The notes beneath the pieces are model-generated. The model was not told the origin of the DNA, made no database searches, and worked only from the letters and a program-made list of their open reading frames with translations. From contig JANQLS010000037.1 in NCBI GenBank assembly GCA_028280485.1, positions 1 to 64,000 of the forward strand: a stretch of DNA of 64,000 bases. The letters are read 5' to 3'. The position numbers and the translations under genes are program-made. The stretch comes from Planctomycetota bacterium. GTDB lineage: Bacteria; Planctomycetota; UBA8108; JACQVS01. Shown piece after piece: positions 25,618 to 34,309 of this stretch (position 1 is its first letter; every line of letters begins with the position of its first letter).

Positions 25618-27081
25618 ATGCGCTCATTAATGAATCCATACTTAACTTTAAGCTTACTTTTCCTAATCCTTGTTTTTCCACAAAGTGTGAAGGCCAATTC
25701 CTGGATTCAATCCAAAGGGAACAAGGCTCCTTCGTTAAGTGTGGAGCAATCCCTGTGGGGGATGATAGGGCTTCCTCTTGGAGGAAAAGAATGGTCGTTA
25801 GAGCAGAAAATTGAAAACATTGCGAAAGCTGGTTTCGACAGTATTCAAGGGAATGTCACCTCTGTCGAAGAGGCTCAAAAGCTTGCTAAGCTAGCTAAGG
25901 CCAAGGGCTTAACTTTGACTCTTAGGGCTTCCATTAAATCCCAGGAAGAACTTCTCAAAGCCATCAAGGTCGTCAAGGCATCGGGAGCTCGGGGGCTGAT
26001 CGTCGAAATAAAAAAGACCTTTGCGAGTTTAGAGCAAGGTCAATTGATGATCGAGTACCTCATTCGAGAGTGTAAGAAAGCAGGCGTAGCTTATTATCTC
26101 GATATCCATCGAAATTCCCTCACTCAAGATTTAGGCAAAGTCGCAACTTGGGCGAGAGAAGTAAAAGGCATCCAATTTGATGCGGATCTCTCTCACCTCG
26201 TTTCAGCTTATGACTTAGGTTGGAAACTCAGTCCTCAAATGGCGCAGGCTTTCGATCTTATTTTGGGCAAGGCAGGAATGGTGGATGGTCGGATCAGTAA
26301 TGGGCAACAGCTCCAAATCGATATCGGTCCGAAGGGAGATCATCCCCAAGCAAAGCGCTTTCAAGCTTGGTGGAAAAAGGCGATGGTGAATTGGCTGAAG
26401 ACGGCCGGGAATGAAGATGTCTTTGTCTTTCGAAGTGAGTTGGGCCCTCCCCCTTATTCGATCACTGATCTAAAGGGTAAGGAGATTTCCGATCGTTGGG
26501 CTCAAGCTCAGGTCCTGAGGAATATAGCCATTCGTACTTGGAATGAAGCCGTCAAGGAAGCAGGAAAAGGACTTGCCTACAGTAAGAAGAAACCTAAGTC
26601 ATCTAAGATGGATCTCACGGTTAAGAAGTCGCCAATTCTCACTATTCGAGGTGTTTCGAATCGAGTGGGTGACTTTTATTTAGCGGGTCAACCCGCTCAG
26701 CCCGATTTAGAAAAAGCCGTGAAGGAATTAGGGGTTAAAACAGTGATCAATCTTCGAAAAGATGTTGAACTGTTTGGTCTTGGCTTCGAAGAGGATTATA
26801 CGATCGAGCTCCTGAAAGCTAAGTATATTCATCTCCAAACCGGGCCGATGGTCATCGATGATGAGCTCTGTGAAAAATTTCTTGAGGCGTGTCGCAAAGC
26901 CCCTCGACCGATCTTGATTCATGGTTCAAACGGTAATCGCGTTTGGGGAATGTGGGCTTTGTATTTAGCGATGGATCATGGGGTTTCCATCGATGACACA
27001 AAAGCTCAAGCGACAAAGCTGGGAGTTAAAAAGCTCGTGGTTGAAGATTACGTTCGAAAGTACGTGGCTAAGCAAAAGTAG
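25618..27081 (+). CDS. Exported TIM-barrel protein fused to a DUF442-type pseudo-phosphatase
   Basis: A 487-residue protein with a signal peptide (Y-L-T-L-S-L-L-F-L-I-L-V-F, cleavage near V-K-A-N). Residues ~50-310 look like a sugar-isomerase/epimerase-type TIM barrel (G-F-D-S-I-Q-G-N, then A-K-A-K-G-L-T-L-T-L and Y-Y-L-D-I-H-R-N). Residues ~340-480 match the DUF442 protein-tyrosine-phosphatase-like domain (Y-L-A-G-Q-P-A-Q-P-D-L, T-V-I-N-L-R-K-D). The P-loop reads I-H-G-S-N-G-N-R (H435-R441), where the family has H-C-x-x-G-x-R: the catalytic Cys is Gly, one base from a Cys codon. Phosphatase activity is therefore unlikely and a binding role more plausible. The TAG stop is the start of a family-1 repeat. 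Confidence 0.8.
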   Translation: MRSLMNPYLTLSLLFLILVFPQSVKANSWIQSKGNKAPSLSVEQSLWGMIGLPLGGKEWSLEQKIENIAKAGFDSIQGNVTSVEEAQKLAKLAKAKGLTLTLRASIKSQEELLKAIKVVKASGARGLIVEIKKTFASLEQGQLMIEYLIRECKKAGVAYYLDIHRNSLTQDLGKVATWAREVKGIQFDADLSHLVSAYDLGWKLSPQMAQAFDLILGKAGMVDGRISNGQQLQIDIGPKGDHPQAKRFQAWWKKAMVNWLKTAGNEDVFVFRSELGPPPYSITDLKGKEISDRWAQAQVLRNIAIRTWNEAVKEAGKGLAYSKKKPKSSKMDLTVKKSPILTIRGVSNRVGDFYLAGQPAQPDLEKAVKELGVKTVINLRKDVELFGLGFEEDYTIELLKAKYIHLQTGPMVIDDELCEKFLEACRKAPRPILIHGSNGNRVWGMWALYLAMDHGVSIDDTKAQATKLGVKKLVVEDYVRKYVAKQK

Positions 27082-27281
27082 TCGTCCCGCTCCGCGGGGC
27101 GGCTCCTGACGACGATAAGAAACTCAATTTATTCAAGTGTAGCCAAATCGAGAGATCACTCCGCTTTATTGAAGTCGTTATGCTGGCCTTTTAAATGATA
27201 TGCCTTTTCGAGGTAATCAGTAATCTGGATAAATATCTGTAATGCTTTAAATCGCCTCGCGGAGCGAGACGACCACTACAC
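27077..27281. repeat. Family-1 element with terminal inverted repeats between convergent genes
   Basis: Left end GTAGTCGTCCCGCTCCGCGG (from 27078) and right end, read inverted, GTAGTGGTCGTCTCGCTCCG (to 27279) bracket about 150 bp of AT-rich interior. Both ends supply the TAG stop of the adjacent gene: 27079-27081 for the rightward gene and 27276-27278 for the leftward one. After the left arm, GGCTCCTGACGACGA resembles the sequence next to the arm at 940-962 (inverted), so the interior is partly conserved. Confidence 0.82.
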
Positions 27282-28175
27282 ATTTGTCATGAACTTCTCG
27301 ACCCAAGCTCCCACTATCAATAGGGCGTTATAGACGAAATGAATGAGGATGGGGGCCATAAGCGATTCGTATTTATGTCGCACGAAACCTAAAAGGAATC
27401 CTAGACCAAGCAAAATAGGAATGCCAGCGGGATCACCCCATAGTTGTGGGACGTGAGCTAAGCAGAACCAAATTCCGGTGATGAGGACGGAAACGGTGGC
27501 ACCGATATTCCTTTGAAATACCGGGAAGATTAATCCTCGATAATAAAATTCTTCGTAGAATGGGGCTAAGAGTCCGATGCACGAAAATACGAGCAATCCT
27601 TCTGTGGTTGATACGAGCTGGGCAGCATCGGATTCACCCGTTGTGAAGAGCTTCATAACGGACCAGGCCAAGACAGCGTAAAGTGTTCCTGTCGCTAGGC
27701 AAATAAAGGTGTCGCCAGAAGTTAATTTCTTAAGAACAAAACCCTTCTTAAAACTTAGTTTTTGAGCCTTACAAACAACCAGCCAGGTCATGAGAGTCAT
27801 GAAGCCCGCTTGAATAAAAGTGATAGCTCCGAGAAGCGTTGGGGTAATGGATTTGACGATGGTTTCCTCGAGTTGGTCTAAAGGAGGCGTGCCGCCTTCA
27901 TTTTGCGATAGCACGTAAATGACCATCCCGATGCCTAATATCACTTCAAAAGCCCAAATAGATACAACTGCTATAAAGACAGCTAAACCACCGTGGCGTT
28001 TTTCAACAGGCTCACTATTAGGAAGTGCTTGACGGCTGTAAAATTCTTCAGGAGAACTGGCGGGAGCTTGGTAGGGATTGATTTTAGAAGAATCGGATGA
28101 AGCTTTAGGATCTTCGGGCGAAAAATCTAGACCATCCTCGTAATCATCTTCAGTGGCAGGAGAATCACCGGTCAT
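27276..28175 (-). CDS. CPBP family intramembrane metalloprotease
   Basis: A 299-residue protein with an acidic cytosolic N-terminus containing N-P-Y-Q-A-P (about 33-38) and then several transmembrane helices. The CPBP (CAAX protease/bacteriocin-processing, Abi) motifs are clear: E-E-F-Y-Y-R-G (the E-E-x-x-x-R site), then W-F-C-L-A-H in the second motif and L-I-H-F-V-Y-N-A in the third (H-x-x-x-N). Members cleave within membranes or act in prenyl-protein or peptide processing; the target here is unknown. It is transcribed leftward, 56 bp after the antiporter gene. The C-terminal T-N-V is followed by a stop within a family-1 repeat. Confidence 0.88.
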   Translation of the reverse strand: MTGDSPATEDDYEDGLDFSPEDPKASSDSSKINPYQAPASSPEEFYSRQALPNSEPVEKRHGGLAVFIAVVSIWAFEVILGIGMVIYVLSQNEGGTPPLDQLEETIVKSITPTLLGAITFIQAGFMTLMTWLVVCKAQKLSFKKGFVLKKLTSGDTFICLATGTLYAVLAWSVMKLFTTGESDAAQLVSTTEGLLVFSCIGLLAPFYEEFYYRGLIFPVFQRNIGATVSVLITGIWFCLAHVPQLWGDPAGIPILLGLGFLLGFVRHKYESLMAPILIHFVYNALLIVGAWVEKFMTNV

Positions 28176-28231
28176 CAGTATGCCTTAATTAGCAGTATCT
28201 AGCTTAATTTCTAGATGGGTTCGAACAAAAC

Positions 28232-30271
28232 TTAGTCAACGGTTTCCGTTTGAGTTTGCTCTTTTTGCTCGTCATTTTCAACTGACTTTTCTTCGATCTC
28301 GATGACCGATTCATCGACGAGGCTAATCAAGCTTTTAGTGGTAGCCGGCAGTTCTTCTTTTTGTTGGGTGATGACTTCAATTTTACCGTTTTCTAAAACA
28401 GCAAAAAGTGGAGTGGCTCCCTCACCGTAGAGCTTGAGATACGAAATCCAATCAAACTCTTCACTGAGGTTGGTCTTTTTAATTCTCGCTCCCTTATCCC
28501 AACGATTCATGAGCGTGCGGAAATCTTTGGCCTTCCCAAAGAGATACCTTCCCCGCAAGTGACCGGGGCGGTCTCTCAAACCTTCTCCTTGGTCTGAAGG
28601 AGGAAGTTGGAAGACGTTGGCTCGCCCAAAGTTTTCTACGAAGTGGAGGGCAGACATCGAATTGACTTCATCATTGTTCGTCAAAGACAGCAACCTTCCG
28701 ATACCCTCTAAATCTAAATGCTCCAGCGAATATTCATTGAGAACATTACCGTAGAAGGTATCTAAGCCCTCCATTCGTGCGTCGTGCCAGTTTCCCCAGT
28801 TGGTGTCGGCGAGTAAGACTTTTATCTTTTCTTCCTTGAGGGAATGAGCGATGGCGCGGGCCAAGGGGTGAGCTCCGACGATGAGAAATCCTTGAGGATT
28901 GGGTTGAGAAACTCCCAACCACCGTGCGACCAGTGGTGCACCTAAACCGTAAAACGAAACGGTGGCAATGATCACGATAAAGGTCAAGGGAACTAAAGAC
29001 GGAGCTTGGCTGGCAATTAGGAATGTTTCTATAAAGATTTCAGGTGAAGTTTGAGGATTTAAGGTTCGTAGTTCAGTGAGGCTTTCACTTGCTAAACGAA
29101 GAGCAAAGACGGAGGCTACCGCTGCGGCCACGATTCCTCTTGGAGCCATGAAAGATAAGAAGATGCGTTCTTTCCAAGATAGCGATGAGCCGATGGTGGA
29201 GGCTAAGACTGAAAGAGGTCTTCCTATGATAATAAGCGCTCCTAAGAATAGACCTAATGTTATGAGGTTGATATTCTCAGTGGCTTCAGTGAGTTGAGTG
29301 ATGAATTCAGAGGATAAAGTGAGATTGTGAATGTTCATCCCTTCGAGAACTTGCATGACGTCCACTTGAGTTCCGCTCGCGGGTCTCACTGCATTTAGAA
29401 CTTGGTCTAAGTTGAGGCTCGCTGAAAGGATGATGAATAAACTTGAGATGAGGAGGACTTGGAGATTTTCCTTAAATTCAACGATGTGCTTCACTGCGAA
29501 GGATTGTTGATTCGCGAGGAAAATTCCCATTACGGTGACCGCCACTACTCCTGATTCACCAAGAATCATATTGGAGCTACTGAAGGCGGCGAAGACCATC
29601 ATGAGGGAGACTGCGTTTTGAAGGTAGTCGGGGATCAGAAAATGTTTAAGAAGGAAATAGAGGATGCAGCCCGTAAATAAACCGATACCTCCGCCGACGA
29701 GAAAGGAGTAAAGAAAGCCGAGGACGGATTCCATTCCAGTGTGGTGATGATGGATCGCCTCGAAGGTGAGGACAGCTAAGATGGCGCCCACCGAGTCGAT
29801 CACGATTCCTTCCCAGCGAAGAACAGGGCCCACTTCCCCCTCCGGTCGTACGAGTCTCAACAGCGGCATGATGACCGTGGGACCGGTGACCACCAGAATG
29901 GCACCAAATAACAGCGCGAGTTTCCAGTAGAGTCCAAGCAGATAGATCCCTGCGAGAGTTCCCACTGCCCACATGATGACGGCTCCCACCGAGACTAGAT
30001 TTCGAACAACTCCCCCTATTTTTTTCAGCTCATGGATCCGGAGGCTGAGGCCACCTTCGTACAGAATCAGAGCAACAGAAAGGGAGATCAGAGGATTGAC
30101 GAGGTCGCCAAAAATCTCTTGAGGGTTGAGGAGCCCGGTAAGGGGTCCTGCAACGAATCCGAACAGCAAAAGAAGCAAGATCGAAGGCAGACGGAGAGCC
30201 GATGCAAGCCACTGAGCGGTGACTCCTAAAAGGACGATTGCGGCTAATCCTCGAACGAGTTGTTCAGTCAT
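28232..30271 (-). CDS. Na+/H+ antiporter (CPA1/NhaP type) with TrkA-N domain
   Basis: A 679-residue cation/proton antiporter. About twelve hydrophobic segments cover residues 1-420, with the family phrases L-I-L-Y-E-G-G-L-S-L, V-V-T-G-P-T-V-I-M-P-L-L and F-M-A-P-R-G-I-V-A-A-A-V. Residues ~440-540 form a Rossmann TrkA-N domain beginning F-L-I-V-G-A-H-P-L-A-R; the usual G-x-G-x-x-G nucleotide loop is altered here to G-A-H-P-L-A. The C-terminal ~120 residues are cytosolic and end in a Glu-rich tail. It likely exports Na+ or K+ in exchange for protons. It is the first gene of a leftward pair with the CPBP protease. Confidence 0.9.
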   Translation of the reverse strand: MTEQLVRGLAAIVLLGVTAQWLASALRLPSILLLLLFGFVAGPLTGLLNPQEIFGDLVNPLISLSVALILYEGGLSLRIHELKKIGGVVRNLVSVGAVIMWAVGTLAGIYLLGLYWKLALLFGAILVVTGPTVIMPLLRLVRPEGEVGPVLRWEGIVIDSVGAILAVLTFEAIHHHHTGMESVLGFLYSFLVGGGIGLFTGCILYFLLKHFLIPDYLQNAVSLMMVFAAFSSSNMILGESGVVAVTVMGIFLANQQSFAVKHIVEFKENLQVLLISSLFIILSASLNLDQVLNAVRPASGTQVDVMQVLEGMNIHNLTLSSEFITQLTEATENINLITLGLFLGALIIIGRPLSVLASTIGSSLSWKERIFLSFMAPRGIVAAAVASVFALRLASESLTELRTLNPQTSPEIFIETFLIASQAPSLVPLTFIVIIATVSFYGLGAPLVARWLGVSQPNPQGFLIVGAHPLARAIAHSLKEEKIKVLLADTNWGNWHDARMEGLDTFYGNVLNEYSLEHLDLEGIGRLLSLTNNDEVNSMSALHFVENFGRANVFQLPPSDQGEGLRDRPGHLRGRYLFGKAKDFRTLMNRWDKGARIKKTNLSEEFDWISYLKLYGEGATPLFAVLENGKIEVITQQKEELPATTKSLISLVDESVIEIEEKSVENDEQKEQTQTETVD

Positions 30272-30384
30272 GTGAAGGTCTCGTGGTTTAAAAATCTAAA
30301 TTCCAAAGTGGAATTCAGGAGAGATTCCGTCAGCGAAGAAGAGTGATCTTCGCTCCTGTGCTCACTTTATTGGCCCCAATTTCT

Positions 30385-30505
30385 TTGCCTGGTAACTCCA
30401 AAATCGCCCCAAATCCGTTACCTGGTAAACCCATCCCCGCTACCAGGAAGCTCCAAATCCGCTACCTGGTAAGGGTCCTGCCCTGGGGTTGACGTTACCT
30501 GGTTG
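30385..30505. promoter_or_regulatory. Array of five phased TTACCtGGTAA-like palindromic boxes
   Basis: Five 11-mers related to the palindrome TTACC-T-GGTAA: TTGCCTGGTAA (centre 30390), TTACCTGGTAA (30423), CTACCAGGAAG (30445), CTACCTGGTAA (30467) and TTACCTGGTTG (30500). Centre spacings are 33, 22, 22 and 33 bp, all multiples of 11, so all boxes lie on one face of the helix. CCAAATCC precedes boxes 2 and 4. The last box begins right after a TTGACG (30489-30494) that could be a -35 element. It lies between the antiporter start (30271) and the DUF1501 gene (31036). Confidence 0.55.
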
Positions 30506-31035
30506 GGTTTGAATTCACGATGGGGATTTAGCCTAAATCTTTATTATGTATTGACTTGAGTGGCTTGGGTTTCGGAGCTTTGAGGTTTAAAGCGGAATTT
30601 CGATCGAACCCTGGGTCGGGTGCTTGAGATGAAATTCCAGGCTCACCTTAAGATCGACAAAATTTCATCTTAAGAAGAGCCCCTTTTCGGGGTTGGTCAA
30701 AATGGTCTAAGGGTATATGCTATGAACTATTAGAGATAGTAAAGAGGGCTTAAAAATGCCCTCGTCGAACAGGGATTAAAATGGGCTTCACCAGCGATTC
30801 AGAAACGGTCATTCAAATTTCCTTTCTGATCGGTGAGCGCCTCGCCGTACCCTGTCAGAATCGAACGCGTATTATTCCGGATTCGAACACTGTTCGAAAG
30901 TGAGAGAACGAAATCGTTCACCCCTTTTGGTGGCATCGGACGGAGCTGGTCGCATTCGATTTCTACATCCATTGGATCCATGCACTCCCCTGTCGCACGG
31001 GGGATGAATAAAACTTAATTGGAGGATTATCCACC
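30506..31035 (+). promoter_or_regulatory. Long structured leader upstream of the DUF1501 gene
   Basis: The rest of the 764-bp gene-free gap. In order: GATGAAATT (30628-30636) can pair with AATTTCATC (30661-30669), while CTTAAGAT (30647-30654) can pair with ATCTTAAG (30667-30674), which overlaps it, so the two hairpins exclude each other. CCCCTTTTCGGGG follows at about 30680-30692 and a GAGGGC/GCCCTC hairpin at 30744-30763. A perfect palindrome TTCGAACACTGTTCGAA lies at 30882-30898. GGAGGA precedes the ATG at 31036. Open frames here have no support as genes. Confidence 0.45.
30882..30898. promoter_or_regulatory. Perfect 17-bp palindrome, candidate operator
   Basis: TTCGAACA-C-TGTTCGAA is a perfect inverted repeat with a 1-bp centre. 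A TCGAAC half-site also begins at 30861, 22 bp before the TCGAAC at 30883. It resembles the CGAAC/GTTCG type of LexA box but with a 3-bp instead of 4-bp centre. It lies ~140 bp before the DUF1501 start. The regulator is unknown. Confidence 0.4.
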
Positions 31036-32502
31036 ATGTTCGTGATTCCTAGTGATCGAGGATCAGTTACCTGCGATGGAATTTCTCGTCGAGAATTAAT
31101 GCGGGTTGGGGGTTCGGCATTATTTGGTTTAAGCCTTCCACAACTTCTTCAAATGCAAGCCGCTCAAGCCAAAGAAGGCGCATTGAAAGGCGGAGGCCCT
31201 GGATGGAATAAAGCCAAATCGGTCATCCTGATTTATTTACAGGGTGGTCCTAGCCATCTCGACCTTTGGGATCCCAAATCCGATGTACCTAGCGATGTCA
31301 AAAGTATCTTCAAGACGATCAAATCGAAGGTACCGGGCATGGAAGTCACTGAACTTCTACCTCGCTTGGCCCAGGTAACCGATAAGTTCTCATTCATTCG
31401 AACGATGAGTTACAGCCCGAATGGTTTGTTCAACCATACCGCGGCCATGTACCAAATGCTCACGGGCTACACCGCGGATAAGGTAAGTCCCTCCGGCCAA
31501 CTCGAACCACCGAGTCCAAAAGATTTCCCCAATGTCGGCTGTAACATCATCAAGTTTAAGCCGCCTGAAGTTCCCATGCTGCCCTTCGTCATGATGCCTC
31601 GCCCACTCCAAGAGAGTGGCGTGGTCGGAAAAGCCGGTACAGCAGGCTTCTTAGGTCGTGCCTACGATCCTTACTATCTCTATCCACCTGGAAGTGATTT
31701 AGATAATTCCAAGATGGATAGGATCAATGTCGACGCTTTGAAAATGCGCCCGGAGCTTACCGCTCCTCGCTTGAAGAAGAGACGTCGCCTCCTCGATATC
31801 GTTAATGAAGGAATGCCTTCCCTTGAAAAAGCAGTTTCAAAATACGATCTCGATGAATACACCGAGAAAGCCCTCGACCTCGTCGTATCGGGTCGAGCTC
31901 GTGAAGCTTTCGATCTCAATAAAGAAGATCCAAAATTACGTGACCGATACGGACGAACAACCTTTGGTCAAAGCTGCTTGTTAGCCAGAAGGCTCGTGGA
32001 AGCCGGGACTCGCTTCGTCGAAGTCAACTGGCCTAAAGTTGCGAACTCTGACCGACACTCTTGGGATGTTCACCAAGGATTGCCCGACCGAATGAAGAAG
32101 ATGTCGGGACCGATGTTAGATCCAGGCTTAGCTACTCTGATTGAAGATTTGGATAACCGAGGTCTACTCGACGAAACCTTAGTGGTTTGTGTCGGTGAGT
32201 TTGGTCGAAGTCCTAAGCGTGGAATTAGTACTTCCGGAAACGGAAACTCTGCCGACGGTCGTGATCACTGGCCTTACTGTTACACTTCAGTTATCGCTGG
32301 TGCGGGCATCAAACGTGGAAACGTTTATGGTAAATCCGATGCCACAGCTTCGGGTCCATTAGAAAATGCGGTTCATCCGACAGATCTCTTAGCTACGATC
32401 TACCATGCCGTAGGAATCCATCCGAATTCGATCGTATTCAATCACCTCAACCAACCTCGTGAATTGGTGAAGGGGGATGCGATCACGGATCTGTTCGCCT
32501 AA
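31036..32502 (+). CDS. DUF1501 family protein (Tat-exported, sulfatase-like)
   Basis: A 488-residue DUF1501 protein, a family abundant in planctomycetes. The N-terminus [17 protein letters not shown] is a twin-arginine signal, so it is exported folded. Family landmarks are [20 protein letters not shown] near residue 65, [19 protein letters not shown] and G-R-D-H-W-P-Y-C-Y, consistent with a metal site of the alkaline-phosphatase/sulfatase fold. The activity is unproven. GGAGGA is 9-14 bp upstream. It is followed by PSCyt1 and DUF1549/DUF1553 genes, the usual genomic partners of this family. Confidence 0.92.
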   Translation: MFVIPSDRGSVTCDGISRRELMRVGGSALFGLSLPQLLQMQAAQAKEGALKGGGPGWNKAKSVILIYLQGGPSHLDLWDPKSDVPSDVKSIFKTIKSKVPGMEVTELLPRLAQVTDKFSFIRTMSYSPNGLFNHTAAMYQMLTGYTADKVSPSGQLEPPSPKDFPNVGCNIIKFKPPEVPMLPFVMMPRPLQESGVVGKAGTAGFLGRAYDPYYLYPPGSDLDNSKMDRINVDALKMRPELTAPRLKKRRRLLDIVNEGMPSLEKAVSKYDLDEYTEKALDLVVSGRAREAFDLNKEDPKLRDRYGRTTFGQSCLLARRLVEAGTRFVEVNWPKVANSDRHSWDVHQGLPDRMKKMSGPMLDPGLATLIEDLDNRGLLDETLVVCVGEFGRSPKRGISTSGNGNSADGRDHWPYCYTSVIAGAGIKRGNVYGKSDATASGPLENAVHPTDLLATIYHAVGIHPNSIVFNHLNQPRELVKGDAITDLFA

Positions 32503-32552
32503 TAAGCTATTAAGCTTTCAGCAAATAAGTTGCTGAATAACAAAGAGGGGGG

Positions 32553-32590
32553 ACGCCGAAAAGGTGCGTATCTTTTCGGCGTACTTTCTT
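32553..32590 (+). terminator. Hairpin with T-rich tail after the DUF1501 gene
   Basis: ACGCCGAAAAG (32553-32563) pairs perfectly with CTTTTCGGCGT (32572-32582) around an 8-nt loop and is followed by ACTTTCTTTG. The interrupted T-run makes it a fair rather than strong intrinsic terminator, possibly partial, since the next gene lies downstream on the same strand. Confidence 0.6.
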
Positions 32591-32745
32591 TGTTCAACAT
32601 CGCCGGTCATTCAATTTGAGGTTGAATCTACCGCGCGGAGGGAGAACTTAGCCGTTCTCCCCAACATTAAAAGTGGAAGCTTTCTACTGAGGCTCATTCG
32701 AAGAGCCTTTAGGGTGCGAAAGTTTCTTTTCCCATGAGGTCATTC

Positions 32746-34197
32746 ATGAATCTGAGTCTGTCAACGCTAAGCTTACGCTCTGGCTTAATGATTATCGGCC
32801 TAATGAGCGTTTGCTTCATTCAGAGTTCATCCCTTGAGGCTGACGAAACGAAGAAGGCCGTAAAAAAGAAGGCCAGCGAACCCGTTAGCTATCACAAAGA
32901 CATCCGTCCTTTGCTTCAAAAGCATTGTCAAGGCTGCCATCAACCTGCGAAGGCCGGTGGAAAACTGGTTCTCACCAGTTTTAGCGAACTCTCCAAAGGG
33001 GGCCGCAGTCAGGATGATGATCCCATCGTCATTCCCGGTAAACCTGAAGACAGTTTGCTGATGATCACCATGCTTCCTGATGGTGATGATCCCCCAGAGA
33101 TGCCTAAAGATGCTAAGCCTCTTCACAAAGACGAGCTCGAACTCTTTAGACGTTGGATTAAGGAAGGGGCGAAGGACGATTCCCCTAAATCGAGTTTGAG
33201 AAGGTTTGATCAAAAGAACCCTCCCGTCTACTCCAAGCTTCCCGTGATCACGGCGCTCGACTTTTCTAAGGATGGGAAGACCTTGGCTGTCTCTGGCTAT
33301 AACGAAGTCCTGTTACGTTCCTCAGATGGAAAAACATTACAAGGTCGATTGGTTGGGCTTTCCGAACGAATAGAACACATTGTTTATTCTCCCGATGGAA
33401 AACAGTTAGCGGTGGCAGGTGGAACCCCCAGCCAACAGGGAGAGATTCAAGTTTGGGATGTCGAAAACAAAAAGCTTCGTGTTTCCCGACCCGTGACTTT
33501 CGACACGCTTTACGGAGCTAGCTGGTCCCACGACAGTAAGCTCGTGGGTTTTGGTTGTGCCGACAATTCTCTTCGAGCTATCGACGCCAAGTCGGGACAA
33601 CAAGTCCTGTTTCAAGGAGCTCATAATGATTGGGTTTTAGGAACAGCGTTTTCGAAGGACTCTTCACACCTCATCTCGGTGAGTCGTGATCGGTCGATGA
33701 AATTGGTGATGGTGAAAACCGAGCAATTCATCGACAACATCACCAGTATCACTCCCGGAGCATTAAAGGGTGGGCTGATGTCTATACAACGTCACCCGAC
33801 TCAAGATCAAGTCTTAACGGGAGGGGCCGATGGAACTCCTAAGATCTATCGCATCTACCGTGAGAAGGCTCGAAAGATCGGTGATGATTACAATTTGATT
33901 CGTGCGTTCGAAGCTTTGCCCGGAAGAATCTTCTCAACAGAATTCAATTCTGATGGAAGCAAGATCATCGCCGGAAGTAGTTACGAGCGCACCGGAGAAG
34001 TGAGAGTTTATTCCGTCAAGGACGGGAAGAAGCTCTGGAGCCTCAGATTTCCTACCGCCATTTACAGTGTGGCCTTCCATCCCAATGGAAAGGTCGCGGC
34101 CGCAGGTGGTTTTGACGGCATCGTAAGGTTGATCGATGTCGATCAAGGAAAAGTGACTTCGGAGTTTGCCCCGATCACATTGGCGCGAGAAATTTAA
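32746..34197 (+). CDS. PSCyt1 cytochrome with WD40-repeat propeller
   Basis: An exported protein of 483 residues (487 if started at 32734). ATG 32746 is preferred because GAGG lies just upstream. A signal peptide (L-M-I-I-G-L-M-S-V-C-F-I) is followed by a planctomycete cytochrome C (PSCyt1) domain: S-Y-H-K-D-I-R-P-L-L-Q-K-H-C-Q-G-C-H, then P-E-D-S-L-L and W-I-K-E-G-A. Residues ~185-480 form a WD40-like propeller with repeated F-S-K-D-G-K, Y-S-P-D-G-K-Q, F-N-S-D-G-S-K and F-H-P-N-G-K turns. It sits between DUF1501 and DUF1549/DUF1553 genes, a combination frequent in planctomycetes; a shared envelope function is inferred. Confidence 0.9.
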   Translation: MNLSLSTLSLRSGLMIIGLMSVCFIQSSSLEADETKKAVKKKASEPVSYHKDIRPLLQKHCQGCHQPAKAGGKLVLTSFSELSKGGRSQDDDPIVIPGKPEDSLLMITMLPDGDDPPEMPKDAKPLHKDELELFRRWIKEGAKDDSPKSSLRRFDQKNPPVYSKLPVITALDFSKDGKTLAVSGYNEVLLRSSDGKTLQGRLVGLSERIEHIVYSPDGKQLAVAGGTPSQQGEIQVWDVENKKLRVSRPVTFDTLYGASWSHDSKLVGFGCADNSLRAIDAKSGQQVLFQGAHNDWVLGTAFSKDSSHLISVSRDRSMKLVMVKTEQFIDNITSITPGALKGGLMSIQRHPTQDQVLTGGADGTPKIYRIYREKARKIGDDYNLIRAFEALPGRIFSTEFNSDGSKIIAGSSYERTGEVRVYSVKDGKKLWSLRFPTAIYSVAFHPNGKVAAAGGFDGIVRLIDVDQGKVTSEFAPITLAREI

Positions 34198-34309
34198 TCC
34201 CATTGGAACCTTCATCGAACTCTATCTATTTAGTTAGTGTTCCTTGAACTCTTAATGATGTTCTGGTGAGTTTTAACACTAAAGGCTCACCCAGGAGTAA
34301 GTTCAAATC

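Noticed and set aside
30385..30505. TACCTGGTAA repeats as a CRISPR array
   Set aside because: Repeat units are only ~11 bp, degenerate, with very short spacers, and there are no cas genes.
30799..31018. Overlapping short open frames on both strands before the DUF1501 gene
   Set aside because: They overlap each other and the palindromic leader, have no ribosome-binding site or recognisable protein features.
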